Part shown: piece by piece, positions 27,130-37,392 of the stretch
How positions within the stretch are numbered: position 1 is the stretch's first letter
Layout: each line of letters begins with the position of its first letter
Origin: Haloechinothrix alba
Lineage (GTDB): Bacteria; Actinomycetota; Actinomycetes; Mycobacteriales; Pseudonocardiaceae
DNA: 64,000 bases
Direction: 5' to 3'
Assembly (NCBI RefSeq): GCF_900188115.1
Contig: NZ_FZNW01000010.1
Location: forward strand, 124,001-188,000
The notes under the pieces: generated by a model
Databases searched by the model: none
What the model saw: the letters and a program-made list of their open reading frames with translations, nothing else
What the model was told of the DNA's origin: nothing
Program-made: the position numbers and the translations under genes

Positions 27130-27768
27130 ATGGACGCACCGGATCCCGTCCTGTGGGTGTTGAGCGCGTATTTCCTGGTGATCGCGGTACCGAGCGCGTA
27201 CCGGCTGGTGGCGGCGCATCCGGGGTCACCCCTGTGGCAGCAGGTCCACCGCGGCGACGAGGTCGCCGAGGTGCTCATGGCGCTCGGGATGCTCGCGATG
27301 GTCTCGCCTGTCGGCGGTCCGATCCCGCGCGCGGGCTGGGAAGCGGTGTTCGCCGTCGCGGCCGTATGGCTGGCAGCGCGATGGCTGCGCCTACCGCGTG
27401 CGCGCGCGGGGCCCGGGTACGGCAACGGGTGCGTGCGGTCCCAGTGCGGTCATCACGCCGTCGGCGCCGCCGTGATGTTCTACATGTTCGGCGGAATGGC
27501 AGGCGACGGGCATGCCGGGCATGATACGCAACCGTGGCTCGTGCTCGCAGGGCACGAGGGTTCTCTCGTGCTGGCGCCGCTGGCCATCGCGGCGACGACC
27601 TATTTCCTTGTCGACATCGTGCTGTGCGGGGTGCGCTGCGTGCGCGGGCGCAGCGGGACCGGCTCGCGCCGGCCACCTGCGCCCGCGCTGTTCAGCGGCG
27701 GGATGCGGGAGACCTCCCGGGCAGCGATGAACGTCGCGATGGCCGCGATGCTGCTGGCGATGGTCTGA
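27130..27768 (+). CDS. DUF5134-like integral membrane protein
   Basis: A 212-aa polytopic membrane protein. Hydrophobic segments can be placed at about residues 5-25 (PVLWVLSAYFLVIAVPSAYR), 43-62, 66-85, 108-125 (AVGAAVMFYMFGGMAG), 138-165 (LVLAGHEGSLVLAPLAIAATTYFLVDIVL) and 195-212. A histidine-rich loop GDGHAGHDTQ stands between segments. This pattern is that of the actinobacterial DUF5134 proteins, whose role is unknown. It starts 84 bp after ltp2 on the same strand, and no KstR box precedes it, so it may be read through from the sterol operon. Confidence 0.7.
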   Translation: MDAPDPVLWVLSAYFLVIAVPSAYRLVAAHPGSPLWQQVHRGDEVAEVLMALGMLAMVSPVGGPIPRAGWEAVFAVAAVWLAARWLRLPRARAGPGYGNGCVRSQCGHHAVGAAVMFYMFGGMAGDGHAGHDTQPWLVLAGHEGSLVLAPLAIAATTYFLVDIVLCGVRCVRGRSGTGSRRPPAPALFSGGMRETSRAAMNVAMAAMLLAMV

Positions 27769-27771
27769 CGG

Positions 27772-28014
27772 TCACGCCCCCTGGCCCGCACGGCGATGCG
27801 ATCCCGCGACCAGCCGGAAGGTCACGCCGAAGCGGTTCCACGCGTTGATGGTCGCGATCGCGGTCACCAGGGCGACCAGCGTCTCCTCGTCGTAGTATGC
27901 CGTGGCCTCGGACCAGGTGGCGTCGGACACGCCTGACGCCTTCGCGTCGTGGCTGTGCATGTCCACACAGATGCCGCAGCCGGCTTGCCGTGTGATCTGT
28001 CTGCCGGCTCGCAT
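27772..28014 (-). pseudogene. Remnant of an AhpD-like carboxymuconolactone decarboxylase
   Basis: An 80-aa reading frame retains two pieces of an AhpD-like protein. One is the active-site motif CGICVDMHSHDAKASGVSD; the other is the C-terminal DEETLVALVTAIATINAWNRFGVTFRL. In intact relatives (about 150-190 aa) roughly 40 residues separate these pieces and about 50-60 precede the CxxC motif. Both the N-terminus and the middle are therefore missing. The remnant ends at the DUF5134 gene and its broken 5' end abuts the vapBC operator, suggesting that insertion of the toxin-antitoxin module truncated it. Confidence 0.7.
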
Positions 28015-28022
28015 CGGTAGAG

Positions 28023-28050
28023 GTTAGCAACTGTGAGCAGAGTTGCTAAC
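28023..28050. promoter_or_regulatory. Palindromic operator of vapBC
   Basis: GTTAGCAACT and AGTTGCTAAC are perfect 10-bp inverted arms around an 8-nt spacer, ending 8 bp before the antitoxin start codon. This is the usual place for an autoregulatory toxin-antitoxin operator. Confidence 0.75.
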
Positions 28051-28058
28051 ATGGTGTC

Positions 28059-28310
28059 ATGCCGGAAATAACGCCCAGCGAGTTGCGCAACGACAGCTCC
28101 CGGATACTGAATCGTGTCGAACACGGGGAACGGTTCACTGTCGTGCGCGGCAGTACGCCCACCGCTGAGGTTATCCCTGCCCAGCGGCGGGCGTACCAGA
28201 CAAAAACCGAGATCGCTGACGCGGTTGCGACATTGCCCGCTGTCGATTCGGGGCAGTTGCGTGCGGAGCTGGATGCCGAGGTCGACAACGATGTCGTGAT
28301 CGATGACTGA
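28059..28310 (+). CDS. Type II antitoxin, Phd/YefM (VapB) family
   Basis: An 83-aa antitoxin. The N-terminal PSELRNDSSRILNRVEHGERFTVVRGSTPTAEVIP is the Phd/YefM DNA-binding fold. The C-terminal acidic tail (DSGQLRAELDAEVDNDVVIDD) would fold onto the toxin. It starts 8 bp downstream of a perfect palindrome, which it likely binds with the toxin to repress the operon. Its stop overlaps the toxin start by 8 bp. Confidence 0.9.
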   Translation: MPEITPSELRNDSSRILNRVEHGERFTVVRGSTPTAEVIPAQRRAYQTKTEIADAVATLPAVDSGQLRAELDAEVDNDVVIDD

Positions 28311-28713
28311 CGCCCCCGCACCCGTCCTGATGGACACCAACGTCGTGATCGATCTTGGAGTGGACCTCGATCCGGCCATGCTGCCGGACGGCGCGCTGCA
28401 TCTGTCCGCGATCACGCTGGCGGAACTTACCGCCGGGGTAGCGGCCGCAAAGACGACCGATGACCAGGCAGCGCGCTTGCGCAGGCTGCAATGGGTCGAG
28501 ACCAGCTTCACCCCGGTGCCGTTCGACGCCGAGGCGGCGCGGTTCTACGGCCACGTGTTCGCTCGCGTGCGGGCCGAGGGCCGGCAAGCTCGTCGCAGGC
28601 TGGCGGATCTGCAGATCGCCTCGATCGCTGGTGCCCACGGTTGGCCTCTCCTGACCCGGAACCCGGTGGACTTTTACGGCCTCGACACGTTGGTTACTGT
28701 CACGGCGATCTGA
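28303..28713 (+). CDS. Type II toxin, PIN-domain ribonuclease (VapC)
   Basis: A 136-aa PIN-domain nuclease that cleaves RNA and is held inactive by the preceding antitoxin. Conserved acidic residues for metal binding are visible: Asp11 in MDTNVVID, Glu41 in ITLAELTAG and Asp102 in RRLADLQIASIA, with Asn120/Asp123 in LLTRNPVDFYGL completing the site. The toxin-antitoxin pair sits between the sterol genes ltp2 and chsH3 beside a broken AhpD gene, indicating insertion of a mobile addiction module. Confidence 0.92.
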   Translation: MTDAPAPVLMDTNVVIDLGVDLDPAMLPDGALHLSAITLAELTAGVAAAKTTDDQAARLRRLQWVETSFTPVPFDAEAARFYGHVFARVRAEGRQARRRLADLQIASIAGAHGWPLLTRNPVDFYGLDTLVTVTAI

Positions 28714-28752
28714 GAGCGGTAGGGCCGTCGGTCTTCCGCCGCGATCACCACC

Positions 28753-29610
28753 TCACCGCTCGCTGAGCACCCCGTCGGCGAGGACCGGTGCGTCCCGCTC
28801 CACGGCCACGGTGTTGACCAGGTAGCGCCGGCCGGTGTCCCAGATCCTGGTGCGCAGCGTCTCCCCGGGCAGCACGATGCCCGCGAACCGGGCCGACCAG
28901 GAGGCCACCCGGTCCGGGTCGCCGCCGAGTACCGCGCCGGTGACGGCCTTGGCGACCATGCCGTAGGTGCACAGCCCGTGCAGGATCGGCGCATCGAACC
29001 CGGCGGCTTTCGCGAACTCCGGGTCGATGTGCAGCGGGTTGCGGTCGCCGCACAGCCGGTACAGCAGGGCCTGCTGGCCGAGCGTGGGGGTGTCGATGAC
29101 CTCGTCGGGTGCGCGGTCCGGCAGCTCCACCGACTCCGACGGCCCTCGCTCGCCGCCGAAGCCGCCCTCACCCTTGGCGAAGATGCTGGAACGAGCGGTC
29201 CAGAGCGGCTCGCCCGCCTCGTCGGTCACCTCGGTCTCCTGCACGATCACCGCGGCCTTGCCCTTGTCCTGCACGTCCGCGATGCGCCCGCGCGCCCGTG
29301 CCTTGCCGTCCGCGGGCAGCGGGCGGTGCGCGACGATCTCCTGCTTGCCGTGCACCACCTTGGCGAGGTCGATCTCCACACCGGGAAACGAGACCTGCGG
29401 CGGCTCGGTCTCGTGCATGGTCGCCGCTACCGTCGCGAAGGTCGGCAGCACCCGGAGGTCCCGCTCGTACGTGTAGCGCAGCTCGGCAGGGTCGTCCGGG
29501 CGTGCCCCGGCACCGATGCCGAGGTGGTACAGCAGCACATCGGAGGAGCCCCAGGAGAAGCTCGTCTCGCCGAGGTCGGCTCCGATCGCGGTAGCGGGGT
29601 CGATGGGCAT
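28753..29610 (-). CDS. chsH3: Double hot-dog enoyl-CoA hydratase (Rv3538/ChsH3-like)
   Basis: A 285-aa protein with two fused MaoC-type domains, the length of Rv3538. The C-terminal half has the hydratase-2 motif YRLCGDRNPLHIDPEFAKAA with the catalytic Asp and His, then PILHGLCTYGMVAKAV. The N-terminal half (YERDLRVLPTFATVAATM) is the inactive scaffold repeat. It hydrates steroid enoyl-CoA intermediates during side-chain degradation (family knowledge). It is last in the kstD-kshA-orf-kshB operon, 10 bp after kshB, and so likely under the KstR boxes at 34002-34095. Confidence 0.88.
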   Translation of the reverse strand: MPIDPATAIGADLGETSFSWGSSDVLLYHLGIGAGARPDDPAELRYTYERDLRVLPTFATVAATMHETEPPQVSFPGVEIDLAKVVHGKQEIVAHRPLPADGKARARGRIADVQDKGKAAVIVQETEVTDEAGEPLWTARSSIFAKGEGGFGGERGPSESVELPDRAPDEVIDTPTLGQQALLYRLCGDRNPLHIDPEFAKAAGFDAPILHGLCTYGMVAKAVTGAVLGGDPDRVASWSARFAGIVLPGETLRTRIWDTGRRYLVNTVAVERDAPVLADGVLSER

Positions 29611-29620
29611 GGGCCCCTCC

Positions 29621-30727
29621 TCACTCGTAGCTGACCGATACCGAGTCGGTCACCGGGAGGGACTGGCAGGCCAGCACGATTCCCTCGTCCAGGTCGACCG
29701 GCTCGAGCACGTCGTTGTTGAGCATCTTGACCTCGCCGGAGGTCACCCGGCACGCGCACGCACTGCAGGCGCCCTCGCGGCAGGAGTACGGCGCGTCGAC
29801 GCCGTTCTCCAGCAGGAAGTCCAGCAGCTTCTTGGATCGCGGCCACGCGAAGGTGTTGCGCTGGCCGTCCAGCTCGACCTCGAGCGCGGCAGGCGCTGCG
29901 TCGCCTTCGGCTCCTGCGTCGCCTGCCGCCTCGGCCTCGCCGGTCGCGGACTCCTCGAACGGGTTGCGGGACAGCGAGACGAACCGTTCGATGTGGACAC
30001 GGTTGGACGGGACGTCCAGGTCGCGCAACGCCTGCGCGGTGACCTCCTTGAAGGCACCGGGCCCGCAGATGAAGGCCTCCCTGCCTGCCCACGGCCGTGC
30101 CAGTGCCCGCAGGCCCGCCGCTGTCGGCAGCCCCTGCACCGACTCCAGCCAGTGCACGACGGTGAGCCGGTCCGGGTAGGCGGCAGCCAGCTCGGCCAGC
30201 TCGCCCGCGAAGATGACCGAACGCTCGTCCCGGTTGGCGTAGACGAGCGAGACGGTGCCCGTGCCGCGCTCGAGCACGGACAGCACAATGGACATCACGG
30301 GAGTGATCCCGCTGCCACCGGCGAACATCAGCAGGTCCGAGTCGAGCGATTTCGGGGTGAACACCCCGGCGGGCTCGAGCACGTCGAGTTCCATGCCCTC
30401 GGTCACGTTGTCGCACAGCCAGTTCGAGGCGTACCCGTCCTCGACGCGCTTGACGGTGACCTTGAGGTCGCCGCCCCTGTGGGGTGCGCTGGACAGCGAG
30501 TAGCAGCGGGCGACCGAGCCGGTGCGCTCGCTCGGCACGCGCAGGGTGAGGAACTGGCCCGGCCGGTAGGTGAGCCGTTCGGCCTCACCTACCGGTACCT
30601 CGAACACGATCGACCGCGCGTCGTGGGTCTCGGCGACGGTGCCGCTGACCCGCAGCCGGTGCACCCGCTCGCCCGCCAGCGCGGGCTCGGCGGTGGCACC
30701 GGCTGCGGCCGGAAGCTGCTCGCTCAC
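29621..30727 (-). CDS. kshB: 3-ketosteroid 9-alpha-hydroxylase, ferredoxin reductase component KshB
   Basis: Passes electrons from NAD(P)H through FAD and a plant-type [2Fe-2S] cluster to KshA. At 368 aa (Rv3571, about 358), it has the FAD-binding RCYSLSSAP, the NAD-binding LLMFAGGSGITPVMS and CGPGAFKEV, and a C-terminal ferredoxin domain with the cluster motif CREGACSACACR and the fourth cysteine in LACQ. A linker rich in Ala, Glu and Gly (about residues 258-280) is longer than in M. tuberculosis. Its start overlaps the stop of the preceding small gene by 4 bp. Confidence 0.95.
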   Translation of the reverse strand: MSEQLPAAAGATAEPALAGERVHRLRVSGTVAETHDARSIVFEVPVGEAERLTYRPGQFLTLRVPSERTGSVARCYSLSSAPHRGGDLKVTVKRVEDGYASNWLCDNVTEGMELDVLEPAGVFTPKSLDSDLLMFAGGSGITPVMSIVLSVLERGTGTVSLVYANRDERSVIFAGELAELAAAYPDRLTVVHWLESVQGLPTAAGLRALARPWAGREAFICGPGAFKEVTAQALRDLDVPSNRVHIERFVSLSRNPFEESATGEAEAAGDAGAEGDAAPAALEVELDGQRNTFAWPRSKKLLDFLLENGVDAPYSCREGACSACACRVTSGEVKMLNNDVLEPVDLDEGIVLACQSLPVTDSVSVSYE

Positions 30728-31077
30728 GACGCACCCTCCTCCGGTGAGCCGACGCGGATCCGCCCGGCCTCGACCGCGCGCGCGATGCTCTCGGTCAGGC
30801 GCTCACAGGTGTCCAGCAGCGCGGTGTTCTCGCCCCGGGAGACCTGCTCGGCGTAGATCGGGCAGCTGCGAGCCGGGTCGGTCGTCCACTGGATACTGGT
30901 GTGCTTGGTGCTGTTCTTGCGTACCAGTACCTCGGTCCCGCACGTCTCGCAGGACACAGGGGCGAGCCCGTCGACGAGGTACGACCGGCGGTCGGCGAGC
31001 GTGTCGGCGCGCGTGGTCGCCCGGCCGAACGTGGTCGCCGCGCCGGGGGTGTCGATCTCCGAGGGCTTCGTGGTCAA
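30724..31077 (-). CDS. Small conserved Cys-containing protein between kshA and kshB
   Basis: A protein of about 117 aa starting at a TTG five bases after the kshA stop, with AGGAG ten bases upstream inside kshA. It has a CETCGTEVLVRKNSTKHTSIQW segment and a later cysteine in ARSCPIYAEQ, a small possibly metal-binding knuckle, then an amphipathic C-terminal helix. Its stop overlaps the kshB start as ATGA. In M. tuberculosis an unnamed gene (Rv3527) also follows kshA (recalled knowledge). Its position between both hydroxylase components suggests an accessory role in KshAB, but no function is established. Confidence 0.7.
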   Translation of the reverse strand: MTTKPSEIDTPGAATTFGRATTRADTLADRRSYLVDGLAPVSCETCGTEVLVRKNSTKHTSIQWTTDPARSCPIYAEQVSRGENTALLDTCERLTESIARAVEAGRIRVGSPEEGAS

Positions 31078-31082
31078 CGCCG

Positions 31083-32237
31083 TCAGACTCCTGCTTCCTG
31101 CTGCTGGTTCGCCAGGTTCTCGGCGACCTCCGCCTCCCACACCTCGTTGGCGCGGGTGGTGTCCACCTCGAACTCGAAGCGCTTGGTCATGTCCTCCGTG
31201 ACCTCGTCGGCGTTGACGTAGAACTGCTCGTACCAGCGCCGCAGCTGGTAGACGGCACCGTCCTCCTCGCAGAGCAAGGGGTTGTCGATACGCGCCTTGT
31301 TCTGCCAGATCTCCACGTCCTGCATGAAGCCCTCACCGATGCTCTTGGCGAACTTGCCTGCGATGTCGTCGGCCTGTTTGTCGTCCACACCGGGCAGCTT
31401 CTTGACCATCACGCCCCACTGCAGCACGAACGAGTTCGCCGTGACCGGGTAGTGGCAGTTGATCAGCACGTTCTCGATCTCGAGGCCCTTATAGGTGTTG
31501 TGCAGGTAGTTGATCATGTACGAGGGGCCGTAGTAGTGCGCCTCGGAACGCAGCAGGTTCTCCTCGCCGCCGTAGTTGGACGCCATGCCCTTGTCCGGCC
31601 TGCCCTTGGTGTTGAGGTACTGCGAGGCGATGTGGCCCTCGAACACGTTCTTGAAGTAGGTGGGGAACGCGTGGTGGATGTAGAAGAAGTGCGCCATGTC
31701 CACGACGTTGTCCACGATCTCGCGGCAGTTGGATCCTTCGATGTACACCGAGTTCCAGGTCCAGTTGCTCCACTCCTCGCTGCCCACGCCCTCGATCTGC
31801 GGGATCGTGACGTGCTCGGGCGGCGGGTTGCCCTCAGGGTCGTTCCACACGAACAGCTGCTTGTTCCGCTCCAGCGTCGGCCACGACCGGGTGCGGGCGC
31901 GCAGCGGGACGCGGCGCGCGTACGGGATGGACTTGCACTTGCCGTCGCCGCCCCAGCGCCAGTCGTGGAAGGGGCAGGCGATCTCGTCGCCCTTGACCTC
32001 GCCCTGGGTGAGGTCGCCACCCATGTGCCTGCAGTACCCGTCGAGGACGTTGATGGTGCCATCGCTGCTCGCGAAGACCACGAGCTTCGTGCCGAAGGCG
32101 TTGATGGCGTGTGGCTTGCCGTCGGCGAAATGCTCGGTCAGCCCGAGGCAGTGCCAGCCGCGGGCGAACCGGTCCGGTAGCTCGCCACTGTCGATGGTGC
32201 GGAACGGGGTCTCGGCGGTGTTCGACTGGGAGCTCAT
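31083..32237 (-). CDS. kshA: 3-ketosteroid 9-alpha-hydroxylase, oxygenase component KshA
   Basis: Rieske non-haem iron oxygenase that hydroxylates C9 of 3-ketosteroids; with KstD it opens ring B. At 384 aa it matches the mycobacterial length. The Rieske cluster ligands are Cys69 and His71 (CRHMGGDL) and Cys88 and His91 (CPFHDW). The mononuclear iron site lies in DNVVDMAHFFYIHHAFPTYF, with the usual two histidines and a distal aspartate. The start ATG overlaps the kstD stop (ATGA). Confidence 0.96.
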   Translation of the reverse strand: MSSQSNTAETPFRTIDSGELPDRFARGWHCLGLTEHFADGKPHAINAFGTKLVVFASSDGTINVLDGYCRHMGGDLTQGEVKGDEIACPFHDWRWGGDGKCKSIPYARRVPLRARTRSWPTLERNKQLFVWNDPEGNPPPEHVTIPQIEGVGSEEWSNWTWNSVYIEGSNCREIVDNVVDMAHFFYIHHAFPTYFKNVFEGHIASQYLNTKGRPDKGMASNYGGEENLLRSEAHYYGPSYMINYLHNTYKGLEIENVLINCHYPVTANSFVLQWGVMVKKLPGVDDKQADDIAGKFAKSIGEGFMQDVEIWQNKARIDNPLLCEEDGAVYQLRRWYEQFYVNADEVTEDMTKRFEFEVDTTRANEVWEAEVAENLANQQQEAGV

Positions 32238-33934
32238 TCCATCCCTCCGTTGCGTTGCTCGCTGAGCGCGGCGGAGCCCGTGCTCGCGATGTCGTGTACT
32301 GCGAGGTACCCGAAAACCATGGCGGGCCCGATCGTCGCTCCCGGGCCAGCATAGGTGTGCCCCATCACCGGAGCGCTGGCGTTGCCCGCGGCGTAGAGCC
32401 CGCCGATGGGCGTGCCGTCGGAGCGCAACACCCGCGCCCGCGCGTCCGTGCGGAGGCCACCCTTGGTGCCGAGGTCACCCGGCACCATCTTCACCGCGTA
32501 GAACGGGGCGACCTCGAGCGGGGCGAGGCTGGGGTTGGGCCGGTTGCGGGGGTCGCCGTAGTAGTGGTCGTAGGCGCTGCGCCCGCGGCCGAAGTCGGCG
32601 TCCTCGCCCGCTGCCGCGAAGCCGTTGAACCGCTCGATGGTGGCTTGCAGCGCATCAGCGGGCACGCCGATGCGCTCGGCCAGCTCGGCGACGGTGGGGG
32701 CGCTCTGCACGACCCCTGCCTTGTACCAGCGTCCGGGCAGCTTCTGCCTGGGCCCGACACCGGCGAAGACGTACCGGTTGCGGTACCGCTGGTCGAAGAC
32801 GATCCACGTCGGGATGTTCTCTGCGGGGCCCTCGCCCTGCCCGCGCGGCCCGCCGTACATGGCGTGCACGGCCTCGACGTAGGGCGCCGACTCGTTGACG
32901 AAGCGCGCGCCGCGGTCATTGATCATGAGGCTGCCGGGCAGCGAGCGCTCGGCGAGGCAGAACCAGGGGCCGCCGGTCAGCGGGATCGACGGCCCCCACC
33001 AGGCGTCGGACATGAACTCGACGGCGGCACCGACGTCCTGCCCTGCGCGGATGCCGTCCCCGGTGTTGGACTTGGCACCCACGGACCACTCGGTGCCGAT
33101 CGGCTCACGCTGGTGCTGCTTGCGCATGGCCTCGTTGTGCTCGAACCCGCCTGTGGTGAGCACCACACCGTGCCGGGCGCGCAGGGTCAGCTCGTTGCCC
33201 TCGCTGTTGACGACGACTCCGGTGACCTCGCCGTCCTGCTGGGTCAGCTCGACGAGCGGGGTGTTCAGCCACACGGGCACACCGGCATCGCGCAGGCCCT
33301 GCCGCAGTGCGGCCGCCAGCGCCTGACCCCTGCCGAGCAGCCTCTTGCGCAGTAGCTTCGCGCCGAACCAGCGCATACCGACGCGCAGTGCGCGCAGCGG
33401 GCCACGGGGATGCCTGGAGATGAGGTTGAGCCAGCGGAAGTCGGCCTGGGTGATCACGACGTTCAGCGGTGCCTTGCCGTAGTCCGGTTCCAGGTTGGCC
33501 AGCTCGGTACCGAGCCGCTTGCCGTCGAACGGCCGTGGCTCGACCGAGCGCCCGTGCGACCGGCCCCCGGGCGCCTCCGGGTAGTAGTCCGAGTAGTACG
33601 GCACCCACCGCATCCGCAGCGGGGTGCTGCGCAGCAGGAACGACAGCACCTCCGGGCCGCGCTCCAGGTAGGTGTCGATGCGTTCCGGGTCGACGTCGGC
33701 GCCGATGATGTGTTCGAGGTAGGCCTTCGCGTCGTCCGGGTTGTCGGTGATCCCGGCCTCGCGCAGTACCTCGTTGTCCGGGATCCAGACACCGCCGCCC
33801 GAGCGGGCGGTCGACCCGCCGAACGTGCCTGACTTCTCGACGACGAGCACCGACAGCCCGCTGTGCGCCGCCGCGAGCGCCGCAGCCATCCCGGCTGCGC
33901 CGCTGCCGACGACGATGACGTCGAACTCTTGCAT
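32234..33934 (-). CDS. kstD: 3-ketosteroid delta-1-dehydrogenase KstD
   Basis: FAD enzyme that introduces the C1-C2 double bond into ring A of 3-ketosteroids. At 566 aa it is of normal length. The FAD motif VIVVGSGAAGMAAALAAAHSG is at the N-terminus, with STARSGGGVWIPDN after it. Active-site blocks known from KstD appear as YYSDYYPEAPGG (Tyr of the first set) and YAVKMVPGDLGTKGG (Tyr and Gly of the oxyanion site), with a final GLYAAGNASAPVMGHTY FAD contact. First gene of the kstD-kshA-orf-kshB-chsH3 operon, divergent from hsaA. Confidence 0.96.
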   Translation of the reverse strand: MQEFDVIVVGSGAAGMAAALAAAHSGLSVLVVEKSGTFGGSTARSGGGVWIPDNEVLREAGITDNPDDAKAYLEHIIGADVDPERIDTYLERGPEVLSFLLRSTPLRMRWVPYYSDYYPEAPGGRSHGRSVEPRPFDGKRLGTELANLEPDYGKAPLNVVITQADFRWLNLISRHPRGPLRALRVGMRWFGAKLLRKRLLGRGQALAAALRQGLRDAGVPVWLNTPLVELTQQDGEVTGVVVNSEGNELTLRARHGVVLTTGGFEHNEAMRKQHQREPIGTEWSVGAKSNTGDGIRAGQDVGAAVEFMSDAWWGPSIPLTGGPWFCLAERSLPGSLMINDRGARFVNESAPYVEAVHAMYGGPRGQGEGPAENIPTWIVFDQRYRNRYVFAGVGPRQKLPGRWYKAGVVQSAPTVAELAERIGVPADALQATIERFNGFAAAGEDADFGRGRSAYDHYYGDPRNRPNPSLAPLEVAPFYAVKMVPGDLGTKGGLRTDARARVLRSDGTPIGGLYAAGNASAPVMGHTYAGPGATIGPAMVFGYLAVHDIASTGSAALSEQRNGGME

Positions 33935-34001
33935 GCCGCTCCTTAAGCCTGCCCGGGCCGTACGCCCGCGCTGCCTACCCGCGTGCCCTCACCGTGCTTT
34001 C

Positions 34002-34015
34002 TGAAACAGGTTACA
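34002..34015. promoter_or_regulatory. Degenerate KstR box near kstD
   Basis: TGAAACAGGTTACA keeps the AAC-N2-GTT core, with four changed bases in the arms, 68 bp before kstD. Confidence 0.45.
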
Positions 34016-34081
34016 ATATTGAACCCGGTGCACTCCATCCCTCACTGCTAGGGCCGCAGTGGTTCCAGGGTCACCATAAAC

Positions 34082-34095
34082 GAGAACTTGTTTCA
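34082..34095. promoter_or_regulatory. KstR box, middle of the kstD/hsaA region
   Basis: GAGAACTTGTTTCA has the AGAAC-N2-GTT core intact; it lies 148 bp from kstD and 228 bp from hsaA. Confidence 0.55.
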
Positions 34096-34233
34096 GTTCT
34101 AGATGGTGTCCCACTGGCAGAAACGGGGGCGCACCGCGCGGCGGGTCCGGGCGTCCAGGGCTCGCGATGACCCGCGGCGCTCGGGTCCCGTGTCGCGCCG
34201 AGGGGTCCACCGGGGTCCGCTATCGACAAAAAC

Positions 34234-34247
34234 GAGAACATGTTCTA
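34234..34247. promoter_or_regulatory. KstR box of the hsaADCB operon
   Basis: GAGAACATGTTCTA differs from TAGAACnnGTTCTA at one end base and lies 75 bp before the hsaA start. Confidence 0.8.
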
Positions 34248-34322
34248 GTCTAGGTGCAGAGCGACGCGAGGTCGGGAACTCCTCGCCGCGAAGGCTGCAA
34301 CGGTTGACGAACAGGGGCATTC

Positions 34323-35501
34323 ATGGCTGACAACACTGCCGGCGAGGTGCTGGCCAGCATCGACGACGTGCTTCCGGTGCTGCGCGAAAGGGCCCAGGAC
34401 ACAGAGGATGCCCGGCGGATTCCGGACGAGTCGATCAAGGCGCTGCAGGAGACGGGCTTCTTCAAGCTGCTCCAGCCGAAGCTCCACGGGGGCTACGAGG
34501 CCGACCCGGTCAGCTTCTTCACCGCGGTAAAACGTGTTGCAAGTGCGTGCGGCTCGACCGGATGGGTCGCATCCATCCTCGGCGTGCACCCGTGGCACGT
34601 GGGGTTGTTCGACGGCAGGGCACAGGAGGAGGTGTGGAGCGCGGACACCGACACGCGGATCTCTTCCTCCTACGCGCCGATGGGCAAGGCCCAGCTGGTC
34701 GACGGCGGGTACCGGCTGTCCGGACGCTGGAACTTCTCCTCGGGATGCGACCACGCCACCTGGGTGCTGCTCGGGGGGCCCGCGTTCGACTCCGAGGGCA
34801 ACGCCGTCGACTTCTGCACGTACCTGCTGCCGAACAGTGACTACACGATCGACGACGTGTGGGACACCGTCGGCCTGCGCGGGACGGGCAGCAACGACAT
34901 CATCGTCGACGACGTGTTCGTCCCCGAACACCGCGTGCTGAGCTTCATCCCCATGTCCAAGTGCGAGGTGCCGGGGCAGGACGTCAACCCGGGCCCGCTG
35001 TACCGGCTCCCGTTCGGCTCCGTGCATCCCAGCACGATCACCGCGCCGATCATCGGTATGGCCCAGGGCGCGTACGACGCCCACGTGGAACACCAGCGCA
35101 GCAGGGTGCGCGCGGCTTACGCGGGTGAGGAGTCCAAGGACGACCCGTTCGCCAAGGTGCGCATCGCCGAGGCCGCCAGCGAGATCGACGCCGCGTGGCT
35201 GCAGCTGACCCACAACATCGATGAGCTGTACCAGCACGCCTGCGCCGGTGAGAAGATCCCGTTCTCCTCGCGCGTGCGGGTGCGCCGCGACCAGGTGCGC
35301 GGCAGCGAGCGCGCGATCGCGGCCATCGACCGGCTCTTCGAGAACTCCGGGGGTCGGGCACTGAAGTCCGGCACACCGATCCAGCGGTTCTGGCGGGACG
35401 CGCACGCCGGGCGGGTGCACGCGGCCAACGACCCGGAGCGGGCGTACACCATGTTCGGCACCGCCGAGTTCGGTCAGCGCGTCAAGGACTCGATGGTCTA
35501 G
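34323..35501 (+). CDS. hsaA: 3-HSA hydroxylase, oxygenase subunit HsaA
   Basis: Reduced-flavin-dependent monooxygenase that hydroxylates 3-HSA to the catechol 3,4-DHSA. At 392 aa (Rv3570c, about 394) it has an acyl-CoA dehydrogenase-like fold. Typical blocks are VLPVLRERAQDTEDARRIPDESIKAL, SACGSTGWVASILGVHPWHVGLF, SSSYAPMGKAQLVDGGYRLSGRW and NFSSGCDHATWVLLGG. The C-terminal ALKSGTPIQRFWRDAHAGRVHAANDPERAY is also typical. First gene of hsaA-hsaD-hsaC-hsaB, in the same order as in M. tuberculosis, 12 bp before hsaD. Confidence 0.95.
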   Translation: MADNTAGEVLASIDDVLPVLRERAQDTEDARRIPDESIKALQETGFFKLLQPKLHGGYEADPVSFFTAVKRVASACGSTGWVASILGVHPWHVGLFDGRAQEEVWSADTDTRISSSYAPMGKAQLVDGGYRLSGRWNFSSGCDHATWVLLGGPAFDSEGNAVDFCTYLLPNSDYTIDDVWDTVGLRGTGSNDIIVDDVFVPEHRVLSFIPMSKCEVPGQDVNPGPLYRLPFGSVHPSTITAPIIGMAQGAYDAHVEHQRSRVRAAYAGEESKDDPFAKVRIAEAASEIDAAWLQLTHNIDELYQHACAGEKIPFSSRVRVRRDQVRGSERAIAAIDRLFENSGGRALKSGTPIQRFWRDAHAGRVHAANDPERAYTMFGTAEFGQRVKDSMV

Positions 35502-37350
<1,849 letters not shown>

Positions 37351-37392
37351 GGCCGTGGCGATGCGCGGCAACGAGCAGCGAGGGCAGGGGAT

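Larger units (their letters stand above)
33935..34322. promoter_or_regulatory. Divergent control region kstD / hsaA
   Basis: A 388-bp stretch without a gene, the longest in the window. It holds three KstR-like boxes (34002-34015, 34082-34095, 34234-34247), one near kstD, one central and one 75 bp before hsaA. The rest is GC-rich with no convincing reading frame or hairpin. Confidence 0.75.
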
